From Porphyra umbilicalis (taxonomy: Eukaryota; Rhodophyta; Bangiophyceae; Bangiales; Bangiaceae), in the NCBI GenBank assembly GCA_002049455.2, contig KV918761.1, positions 496,001-560,000 on the forward strand: DNA of 64,000 nt, written 5' to 3'. Below the pieces are notes generated by a model. It was not told where the DNA came from and did not search any database. It saw only the letters and a list, made by a program, of their open reading frames with translations. Positions 34,081 through 42,863 of the stretch are shown one piece after another; position 1 is the first letter of the stretch; the number at the start of each line of letters is the position of its first letter. The translations under genes and the position numbers were made by a program.

Positions 34081-34730
34081 TGTAGCACTACGAGGCCCCC
34101 TATGCGCCAGGGGGCCACCGCGGGGACGTCGGCAACGGCGGGGGACGGCGGTCCCCGACGCGTGGTGGCGACGCCAGCGGCGGTGGTGGCCGACGGGTTG
34201 GCGACGCGGGATGGCGGGGCGAGGGGGCGGCCCCGCTGCCCGGCTCGGGCCACTTGAGGGAGCGTACCCGATCCGCCGCGCCCGGCACGCGGGCCCCGCG
34301 GGAGGCCGGATTGGCGCGCCCGAGCGGGCGCTGGCGCGCCCGAGAGGGCGCGGCAGGCGACGGCCGACCGGGCGCCACGCGGCGGGTGCAGCGCATTGCG
34401 CGCGGGACGGTTTCTCCCCCTCGTCTGTAATGGTCGCCTCGGGGGACTTGACATGCATGGAGGGAATTATCTGCATTGGTTGGTGACGGCCCGGGTCAAT
34501 TCCCATTTGGGGAAATTGGGCCCGGGCGACGGTTTCCGCCCTTTTTGGACGAAGGGCGACGACGGTGGGAGGCACCGTCGTCGCCGGCAAGTAAACCGTG
34601 TCTTGATGTCTTGGCGTTTCGATCGGCCCGACTTCCCGGACCTCGAGTCCCAGAGCGGGTGTCGCGCGAGCGGCTGAGACGGCCGTTACTTCCCTCCTTC
34701 TGAGGTTACCCCCTAGATTGTGGTACTACA
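34081..34730 (+). repeat. 3' LTR of the gypsy element
   Basis: 650 bp, preceded by the purine run GAAGGGGA (34073-34080) and followed by the target duplication GTTGC. Confidence 0.95.
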
Positions 34731-35678
34731 GTTGCCATTGCGGAAGGGGCCAACCAACGGGGACGGCAGCGTCCCACCGTTGCGGTTCACTCTAGGGCAA
34801 AAGTCGCAGACCGCTTCGGTGGGCGCCTTCCCCTCACCGTTTTGGCCACGACCGCCGACCTTCGATCGGGCACCCTTGACGGTCCCCTTCCCCTTGGAGG
34901 CCCCCACCGGCTGGCCCTTGTTCGAGCCGCTGTCCTGCGCGGGCCTCGCGGCCCTACCACCGCGTGCCAAGCCACCAACACCCGAGCCGCCTCCACCCGC
35001 GCCACCACCACCCTCGCCGCCGGAATCCGAGTCCCCGAAATTCGGCGGTCTTGCCTCCCGACACGTGCCAGCCAAGCTGGCCGCCAAGACGCAGATAGTC
35101 CAGCCATCTTGATCCGGTACATTACCGTGCGGGCGTTGGCCAGAGCCACCACCGTCACCGCTCCCAGCAGGGCCGCCGCCGCCACCGTCACCGCTGCCGG
35201 CAGGGCGCTTTCCCTTGCCCTTGTGCGTCACCGCACGCTTGTTGATTGCATGACGGAGGCGCTCGGCCTTCTTTGGAGCCCGTCGTGACTGATGAAGACG
35301 ACCCCAGCGCCGCGAAGCCCGAGTTGATGGATACTCTAGCGCCTGGTTAAGGCGAGGTGAGTTGTCAGCCGCCGCAGCGGAGCCATCGGCACATGTCGGC
35401 GGCAACAAGGGGGAGGAGGAAGACGAGGCTCGTGGCGATTGCACAACGAGGTCTTCATGGTGGAGAGGAAGCAAAGGGGGAATAGATGCGGAACGACCGT
35501 GAGCTCCGTCGTTTGCCTCGGCCGCGTGCACAGCGGTTGCCGGTGGTGTTGATGGTGGGGTGATCAGTGAAGTGACCTCGACTGCTGCAATCGGATGGTG
35601 TAGGGGAGGGAGCGACGAGGGGGGGGGTGACGAAGGGGGCGGCACACGCAGGGGACTCGGAGGTGGTGGAGAGCCCAT
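34731..35678 (-). pseudogene. ePHD-finger gene, 5' half, cut by the gypsy element
   Basis: Host gene fragment. From MGSPPPPSP at 35678 (just after a possible acceptor GCTGTAG; the frame is open to 35894) it encodes a Pro/Ser-rich leader, a basic patch with KGKGKRPAGSGDGG repeats, a Gly-rich linker, then CDFCPRVN and VGPFRNGN at the insertion point. The C-x2-C and following GP are the start of an extended PHD finger whose remainder is at 21428-21604. No RING or BRCT domain is visible nearby, so the BRCA1/BARD1-type assignment rests on the ePHD alone. ePHD fingers read histone tails or nucleic acid in the nucleus. Confidence 0.65.
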
Positions 35679-35829
35679 TGTAGTGCTACAGCCACAGCGA
35701 TGAGTGTCTTGCGCAACGGCCGGCGCCACGTTACGGGGGGAGTGTTGCCCCAGGGGTCCCCGTGTACCCGCCTTCCGGTGTTTGTCCGGCTCCAAGTCTT
35801 TTGAGAATGCCTTCGTCATTTGGAGCACC

Positions 35830-35911
35830 GCACCAGGTGCCTGAGCGGTGCACTGACCTTCTCCATTGCCGCACCAGGTTCCTGAGCGGTGCACTGACCT
35901 TGTTCATTGCC
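35830..35911. repeat. Two 41-bp tandem units
   Basis: GCACCAGGTGCCTGAGCGGT and GCACCAGGTTCCTGAGCGGT begin units at 35830 and 35871 with few differences. Confidence 0.85.
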
Positions 35912-37316
35912 ATACAGCCACTGCTCCGTTGCCCGTTGGGGTTGGCCGGACATCGCACGCGCGAGACGACGGACTCGGTGGGAAACAGACTGTACCGCTT
36001 ACCACCACACGCGTTCCTCAGAGCACGTGCTGCTCTGCGGCTAAAAATGGGCGACTGGCAGAGAAAAAAGTGGCTCCCGGTAAGCGCGATGGGGCGTCTT
36101 TGTCACGGCCGCACCCCTTCGTTCGGTGGGGCACCAGCCGCTCCATCACGCAGCGGTCCACATCGGCCGTACAAGGAATTGGGGGCCACACGGACCCGCA
36201 GCCGACTCACAGAGGCCTGTTCTCGACGGTCACCGACGCGGTGGCCAACAGGCCGGCCTCCATAGTAAAGCTGGATCACCGCCTGCCTGTGAGACTTGCG
36301 GTGGGCTGCCACGAACGGCGGCTCCATGGACGCCCCTTCGTCTGAAGCCACACCAACGTCATTCACCGACGATACCCAGGACCGACTCTCGCAGCGGAAC
36401 CGGTGTCTGAGCGGGAAGAGGCACATGCGAGCACAGAGCATGTTCCGGGCCGTGCCTGTGAACTGTACGGCTGCGCCCAACACGGGCAGAGGTCCTGCGC
36501 GCCCCACACCGTTTTACGTCACACACAGGTGGCTGGCCGTCATGCCATTTCTCGGGGCGTCACAGTGGACGTCGCCGTCAATGCACTGGTGCTTTAGGAC
36601 TGCAAGCACCTCCACAGGCGACACAGAACAGCTGGCTTCTCGATTCCTCATAGCCAAGACGAAGAGTGCGGCGGCTGCAGCATCCTGGGATGGTGGAGAG
36701 GGCAGCGGCCAGATCGTGCCTTGAGGAAGCCGGGCAAGCGGCTGACAAACTGAGCCATCGATCTGACAAACTGAGCCATCGATCATTGTCCGGTTGATTG
36801 GTCATGAACATGCGTGAGATCCGCGCGACAAAACGGAAGGAAGAAGCTCCAGGCTGTCTGATTGGCCGATTGGTATGACGTCGTAGTTTATCAACTCGAG
36901 ACCCAAAATATCGATTCTCTTCCTCGAACCATAGAAAACTCGAGCATTGAGATCCCACGGGCAAATGGTTCTATTCTCTGCCCCCATCCTGGTGATGGAT
37001 CGCTCGAGCTCAGCGATTTTTGCACCGCGGCTGCCGCACAACGCCTCGCTCGTTGACGCGTTTGTGTCCTGTGCGTGCTGCATGCGCGGCCAAGTCCCTG
37101 ATTGACTTGGTCGCAGAGCGGCAAGACCCGTGCACCAAGGCGCGAAGTGTGAAGCTAACACAATGTGTAACTCGGATGTGTGCTCTGCACGTGCCCGTGG
37201 GGCACCACGCGGTTGCATGTGCACTCATAAAGTAAGGGTGAAGACATGCAGCACCACGCGACAAAACATGAACAGGACACTACAAGTTACAGAACACCAG
37301 ATAGGGAGCGGGTGTC
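35912..37316. other. Non-coding stretch
   Basis: No gene recognised. It includes an exact 21-bp duplication (units at 36742 and 36763, containing ACTGAGCCATCGATC). Any 5' exons of the ePHD gene would lie here but I cannot place them. Confidence 0.4.
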
Positions 37317-38798
37317 CTACGGGGAGCTCGGTGGCGCACGCTGCACACCCAAATCCAGCGGCAGCGATGCTGCACACGCCCCCGACCCAGCAGCACCTGC
37401 CACTGCTGTCGGGGTCCCTACTCCAGACGCCTTCGCCGCTGCAACCGCCTCGTGCTGAACCACCTGCTGCACGGCATTCGCCATGCTCGGCAGCGTTGCG
37501 GAGCGCAGCGCCTTCGGCATCGCCGCGCACAGCCACTCAGCCACCTGTGCAGATGACATTGTGCCGGAAGTCAGCATGTAGCCGCGCACCTGCGTTTCGA
37601 CAGCGCCCTTGACGATCATGCCGGTGAGCTCGGTGTCATCGTCCTCCAGCTTGCACTGGTACAGCTGCGCGGCGACTGCGTGGGCGATCATAGTCGGGGG
37701 CGTACCGCCGAAGCGAGGAGAAAAGAAGACGGGTAGGGTAACCTCAAACCGCGTGCGTGTGCCAAGCGGCCACCCGCGGCCGTTGTCCACGTCCTCCTCT
37801 GCGTCCACGTCGATGGCGGCGGCGTTTTGCACGATGCCTTTTCCTTTCTCACGTCGGCTGCCGCTCGTTGACGCGCTGCCCATGGTGTTCTGCTTACCGG
37901 CGCGGGACCGACGCTGCCCCTTTGCCACAGCAGCTGCATACCGGTCAGCCCGGCTCTGCTGCCCCCCTCGGGGAACACGCAGGGCCTTGTGAGGGCTGCC
38001 ACCGCCTCCGCCGCCAAATGCCCGACCGACATTGTCCTTGCGCTTCGCCTTGCTCTCGACGATGAACTCGTCGTCTGAAAGGCCGAGGTTGCCACCCAGG
38101 TTTTTGCCCGAGCCCGGACCACTCTTTTGCCGCGCGTCTGTGTCACCCGATTCTTCACCCTTCTCTTCCTCCTCTCCGTCAGAGGGTGGTGGGGTTTCTT
38201 CGTCCAAGCTGCTTTCCGCGGCGGACGCCGCGAGGCGACCAGCGGCGACCGCGCCGTGGTGCGCGTTCTTGTAAAGCGTTTTGAAGTTGACCTTGTTATT
38301 GGGCTGCAGCAGCGCTGCGTCACTTTTCATCTCCTCCATGATACGCACGGTCTCGTCGACGCCGAGGCGTTGCGCGTTAGAGTTCCCGCGCATCCGGGAG
38401 GTAGACACGCGCCGCGCGTGCGCGTCGTGCGCGGCAGCGGTGGAGACGCTCCGAGAGTTGTCCACCATGCTGCGGATGGAGACATCCGTCATCAACGTGC
38501 AGACAAAGTCGGCCTTGCACAGCGCACGCTTTGTCTGCTTGCGCACCAGGGCGCCCTTGCTGTTGAACTTCCACCGCCGGGTGTTCAGCGCCTGGGTCCC
38601 ATACAGGTGGCCCGGTACGCCGCACGTGTTGCACAGCTGCTTGTGTACGCAGTTGGCGCTGACGCACTGCCCGGCTTCATAAAACTTGTGGCCCTCCGGC
38701 AGAGTGCGCCGACACTGCGTCTGCCGAAGCGGGCAGGTACGAGCGTTGTGTGTCGGCCCGTCCGGCGGGCTGACGTAGTGGCAAAGGCTGCATTTCAT
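37317..38798 (-). CDS. Cys/His-rich zinc-binding protein (family copy 2, 493 aa)
   Basis: Starts MKCSLCHY at 38798; the frame is open to 39026 but similarity to the copy at 20131-20496 begins at this Met. The zinc domain (residues 3-64) has C3, C6, H7, H17, C22, C29, C45, C50, H52, C56, C59 and H64. A linker follows (TRRWKFNSKGALVRK, CTLMTDVSIRSMV), then an acidic segment (DGEEEEKGEESGDTD), basic nuclear-localisation-like patches (KAKRKD, KGQRRSRAGK), and a C-terminal folded-looking region (RFEVTLPVFFSPRFGG, AVAAQLYQCKLEDDD, IVKGAVETQVRGYML). Unknown family. Two copies among transposons suggest it is encoded by a mobile element, but it could be a host gene family. The frame is intact. Confidence 0.7.
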   Translation of the reverse strand: MKCSLCHYVSPPDGPTHNARTCPLRQTQCRRTLPEGHKFYEAGQCVSANCVHKQLCNTCGVPGHLYGTQALNTRRWKFNSKGALVRKQTKRALCKADFVCTLMTDVSIRSMVDNSRSVSTAAAHDAHARRVSTSRMRGNSNAQRLGVDETVRIMEEMKSDAALLQPNNKVNFKTLYKNAHHGAVAAGRLAASAAESSLDEETPPPSDGEEEEKGEESGDTDARQKSGPGSGKNLGGNLGLSDDEFIVESKAKRKDNVGRAFGGGGGGSPHKALRVPRGGQQSRADRYAAAVAKGQRRSRAGKQNTMGSASTSGSRREKGKGIVQNAAAIDVDAEEDVDNGRGWPLGTRTRFEVTLPVFFSPRFGGTPPTMIAHAVAAQLYQCKLEDDDTELTGMIVKGAVETQVRGYMLTSGTMSSAQVAEWLCAAMPKALRSATLPSMANAVQQVVQHEAVAAAKASGVGTPTAVAGAAGSGACAASLPLDLGVQRAPPSSP

Positions 38799-40892
38799 GG
38801 CGTGCGCGCCGCCCGCCTCGAGGATGCGCGTCCTCCACGTGCGCCACGAGTCGGCCACCGACCAGCTCTCCCCGCTCCGAACGCTGCACCACCAGCTCCA
38901 CCTGGCAGCGACGTGTGCATGAGCTGCTCCGAGCTCGAACTGCGACCGTACTGCCGCCGTCGTCAGGTCGTCGTCGCGGTCGTCACACGCACGGCACAGT
39001 GGTCGTGCTGGCCATTGTGCTCCCACGAGAAACGTGCCCGCCGACTTGTTGCTTTGCAGACACTCCCCTGCTGTGGCCTTCTCGTGTGTCCAAAACGTTT
39101 GTGGCGAGAGAGCTTGGCAGCGGTGCGCTTCTCTTAGGACAACTAGGATAACGTCGCTGTGTCAAATATGGATCACTTTTGTCCTTTTCTGGGCTCAGAG
39201 AAGGCAACGTCCATCAGAGCACGGGTTGCGCGAGTGCACTGGAAAGCCTGTGAGTTTCTCTACAAACGCCACGCGAGAAGTAATACGTTTTGTGCATGTC
39301 TTCTTACTCTTTTCTGCTCTTCTATAGCGCTCTCCAGTGTGACGTAGAATTACCATCCAGCGGCATCTCTGGATCACCGATCGTCGGATCGTTTCACACC
39401 ACGCGACGGCAATCGATCGAAAAAGGACACACGAAGACACAATGAAAGAGTAATTGTAGGATCATTGCTGCCCAACGGGGAACAATACTGTGTCTCGGCA
39501 ATCTGAGGCCAGCGACGTAGCCGCGCCTGGTCACGCTCTGTGGACGTGCATTCGCTTGACGCCCATCCAGTGGATCTCTGCCGCACTGCCCCGATTCTGA
39601 TTGCTGTGCTCCCCCCAGGCCCTGGATCTCGCACCAGGGGACGGCGTTGCAACCGCCCTCTCCCATTGTCCCCGCGGGGCCGGTTCTCTGTCGCAGCCCC
39701 CCCCCCCCTGTTGCATCTCCACCCCCCCCCGGTTCCCTGTCCCACAGACCCGTCCTATATTGCTGGCCCGGCCACCCCCCCGCGGTGTGTATTGTCCCAG
39801 TGCCCCGCCCTCCTTTACATTCCCACTGCACCCTGTTCTCTATTGCAGTGCCCCGGCTCTTGGTGCACCCTTCCCCCCGTCCCTGCTCTCTCGCGCAGCT
39901 ACTCCCCCCCCCCCCCCCCCCTTCCACCCATCCGCCCCCGGGCAGTGTGCCCTCCGTCGTGACGCTACATGCGTACGTTCCCGCACGGTATGCAGCCTGG
40001 GTCTGTATGCGTGCTTACCTCTCGCCTGTTTCACTAGCACACCTGCGCTGCTTTGCTGCGCATCTATTGACACCCCACGGTGAGGCCCATCCGAGCTCAT
40101 TTCCTTGCCTCCCTCTGCTCTGTATTGTGTTGCCCCTGCTTGGATTGTGACTCTCCTTCTGGTCGCGCCCGGGCCGTTGTCGTCCATGTCTATTGCGGAC
40201 GTCATCCTTCACCCTCCTCACGCGTCGCCTGCCTTCTCTACCAACGGTCAAGATGGCAAGATAGAACGTTGGCTGCTCCGGAATGGCACCACCGAGCCAG
40301 GTGCGTCAGTGGGGCGGGGTGAGCACGTACCGTGCGCGGTGGGGTCCGAGTGTGGGATTGTGTTTGGGGGGAGGGGGTGGTACTGGTGTGAACGCTTCTT
40401 GGCCTGGTCTTTTAGGCAGGGCGGTGTTGAGCTCGAGGGGTGGGCTGGGCCGTCTTTGCGGGGAGGGGGCCGGAGCGAACGGCAGTGCTTTACGCCTGCG
40501 GGGGGGGGGGGGGGGGCAAGCGCGGGCCCACGGCAGCCCCTGCCCTCCTCCCCCCCTGCGGCGCGGGCCAGCCCCCGCTCCCCCCCCCCCCTCTCGGCCC
40601 GGGCCAGCCCCCGCCCACCCCCCCCCCCTCCTGGGAGTGGCCAATCCCCCTCCCCCCCCCCCCCCCCCCGCGGGTCGGCTGTTCCGTTCGGGCCCGTGCC
40701 CGCCTTCCCCCCCCGCCCCCTCGACTGTTAAGTGTATCTTTGTGTGCTTCTTATGTTTTTGTTCCATCGTTACCGAATGAAATCTTTGCCTCTGTGCCTG
40801 CTGGTTTTCTTCCCGGACTTGCACTTTTCCACACCTATTCATCTCATGTATCTGTTGTGCTTGTAGATGTGAACGGACATACAGACTCTGTT
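38799..40892. other. Non-coding, with long C and G runs
   Basis: Plus-strand C runs around 39690-39935 and 40580-40710 and a G run near 40500-40516, in low-complexity sequence without a gene. The strand asymmetry of G runs gives many possible G-quadruplex sites. Confidence 0.5.
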
Positions 40893-42863
40893 TTACTCGT
40901 TTCTTTTGCACGTAAAAAGAAACAATCGACGACTCGCTCGCCGCTCTCTCGCAATCCGTCGACGCACAGCAAGTGGGCGTGCTGCCCGCTGCCGCTGACG
41001 GCGCCTTATGGCCAGCTGGACAGGAGTGCCCTCCAGGCGTGCAAGCCTCGCGGCCTCTCGCTCGGCCTGGCGGTCCGCCGCAGCCAGCACCCTCACTGCC
41101 TCGGCCACAGCGCGGTCCCCGGCCTTGATAGCGGCGTTGATAGACGCCGTGAAGCGCTGGTCGTCGCGCTCCCCTCTCTTGCGCACCCGCTCACTCGCCA
41201 AAGCCACGCTGGCGGCCTCTTTCTCCTTCTTCTCTTGGTACCGCCTCTGCAATACTGCCGACACGGCGGCATTGGTGACGTGAGCACCAGCCGTGGTGTC
41301 GAGGGTGCCTGTCTTGGTGACAGGGGCGCTGTTTGCCAAAGACGCCCCGTCCTTAAAAAACCGCTTGTGGACATCGGCCCACGGCTCCGACGTGTCTTTT
41401 TCAGCGTAAACTGCGCTCACCCCAAACGTCTTGTCCGTGAAGACATCGGGGTTGAGTGGGTGGATGCCCGTCTTTTCAAAGCCCGCCTTGATGTTCCCAG
41501 GCGTCATAGCCTGGTTGTAGGCCACCGAAAGAAATTCGCATGCGGTGTACACCGTAAACTTGGACTTGGCGTTGGCAGGGTTGTTCACGTAGGTTGACAC
41601 GCGCTGCTTGGCTCTCTCTTTCAGCGGCCCAAACACAGTTACGTCCAGTGGCTGCGTAAAATGAGAAGAATGACTTGGAAGGGCGTAGACCACCACGCCA
41701 CCGTCTCGTAGCATGCCCAACACTCGTAGCGACAAATGGCTGGCGTATCCGTCGAAGATAATCATGGTGGCCCCTGTTCGCCGTAGCTCCTCCGTCTCCT
41801 TCAAATAGGAGCGCGTCCAATCCACCATGATATCTGAGTCGACACCGGCTGGTGTTCGGTAGTACACCAGGGAGCCACGAGGGAGGTAGTCGTCCGGTGT
41901 CTGGACCCGGCCCCCTTCCAGAACCCGGTACTTGGCCTGGGTCCCGGGTAGCACGAAAATGGGCGGGTAGGCATGACCGCTTGCGGTAATGGATGCCCCC
42001 AACGTGATGTGCTCCGCGTCTGAACCGACGTTCACGCCTCGCGTGACCGCTCGCCCCAGCTCCTTGCACACGATGACCTTGGCCTTGCCCGCCGTCATTT
42101 TCTCAAATGAGTAGCCGCTCTCATCCCAGTTGGAGAGCCTTTCTGGGGTAATCTTGTGGGTCTTGACAAGGTGAGATAAAACAGAAAAATGTTTACCATA
42201 ATTCTCCTTGGTCGTAGCGCGCGCACGTGCAGCATCCACTCGATTCTCCGCCATGAACCGCAGGTTGTGCCGCTCGCAAAATGCGCGCGCCCAGGCCTCG
42301 CTCGGCCTGTCGTGCTTCCACTTGGCGCGCTCGGCCTCAGGTAAATCCGCAATGATGCCCCCCACCGCCTCGCGCAGGTGTTCCTTAGTGATGTTAAATC
42401 CGCGACCTTGGTAGAACAGGATGGCCTCCTTCAGCTTCAACTCGTTGGTAGCGTCAATCAACGTGCGCCTCCCAGCCGGCGCTGGCGGCTCTGAAGGGGG
42501 GTGAAGGGCGCGTTGCAGCGCTCCGAAATTCACCCTCGTGTGCTTACCCTCGTCAATATTCGCTTGTCGCATCGCCTCCCGCATGGACGTGCCAGGCGTG
42601 CGGCGGTAAATAGAGACTGCGCGGCTCACGGCATGGTGCCGCAGGCCTGCGCGTGTGGGTGCTGTGCGGCGACCCATCGCACCAAACGGGGAGGGCAGTG
42701 GAAACTGTCCGGACGGCGGAGAGGGTGGCGGGTGTGTGCGGAAGCCGGGAAAACGAGCGTGCGGAGAGTGCGGTGCGTGCAGCACTCGCGGTGCGTGGGG
42801 CACCGGCGGTGCGTGCGGTCTCGCGCCGGTTGGATGGACGGCCACGGAGGACTTTGCGGCCAC
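40893..42863 (-). CDS. pogo/Tigger-like transposase (DDE_1), intact frame
   Basis: 656 codons in one frame. A His/Pro-rich leader (residues 1-60, HAP/PHA repeats) precedes a CENP-B-like DNA-binding region (about 75-220, with MREAMRQANIDEGKHTRVNF, KLKEAILFYQGRGFNITK, AWARAFCERHNLRFM). The DDE_1 nuclease follows: D247 in NWDESGYSF, D371 in MIIFDGYASHLS and D407 in HSSHFTQPLDVTVFGPLK, a DD35D arrangement. The basic C-terminal tail is Arg-rich. A second Met at residue 63 (42677, MGRRTAPT) may be the true start, since the leader is low-complexity. No defects seen. I did not find TA-flanked terminal repeats, so element limits are unknown. Confidence 0.88.
   Translation of the reverse strand: MAAKSSVAVHPTGARPHAPPVPHAPRVLHAPHSPHARFPGFRTHPPPSPPSGQFPLPSPFGAMGRRTAPTRAGLRHHAVSRAVSIYRRTPGTSMREAMRQANIDEGKHTRVNFGALQRALHPPSEPPAPAGRRTLIDATNELKLKEAILFYQGRGFNITKEHLREAVGGIIADLPEAERAKWKHDRPSEAWARAFCERHNLRFMAENRVDAARARATTKENYGKHFSVLSHLVKTHKITPERLSNWDESGYSFEKMTAGKAKVIVCKELGRAVTRGVNVGSDAEHITLGASITASGHAYPPIFVLPGTQAKYRVLEGGRVQTPDDYLPRGSLVYYRTPAGVDSDIMVDWTRSYLKETEELRRTGATMIIFDGYASHLSLRVLGMLRDGGVVVYALPSHSSHFTQPLDVTVFGPLKERAKQRVSTYVNNPANAKSKFTVYTACEFLSVAYNQAMTPGNIKAGFEKTGIHPLNPDVFTDKTFGVSAVYAEKDTSEPWADVHKRFFKDGASLANSAPVTKTGTLDTTAGAHVTNAAVSAVLQRRYQEKKEKEAASVALASERVRKRGERDDQRFTASINAAIKAGDRAVAEAVRVLAAADRQAEREAARLARLEGTPVQLAIRRRQRQRAARPLAVRRRIARERRASRRLFLFTCKRNE

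Larger units (their letters stand above)
21610..34730 (+). mobile_element. Ty3/gypsy LTR retroelement (fossil), with nested insertions
   Basis: LTR to LTR 13,121 bp, of which about 1.5 kb is later insertions. The ends are TGTAGTAC...GTACTACA with a 5-bp target duplication. A candidate primer-binding site starts with TGG at 22262, two bases after the 5' LTR, and a purine run GAAGGGGA lies just before the 3' LTR. The order of parts is gag, protease, reverse transcriptase, RNase H, integrase, then a chromodomain-like segment: the gypsy order, chromovirus-like at the end. The sense coding parts are broken in about three places apart from the nested insertions. The LTRs differ at about 7 of 650 positions (about 1%), so the insertion is young. 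Antisense frames fill the space between integrase and 3' LTR. Confidence 0.93.
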
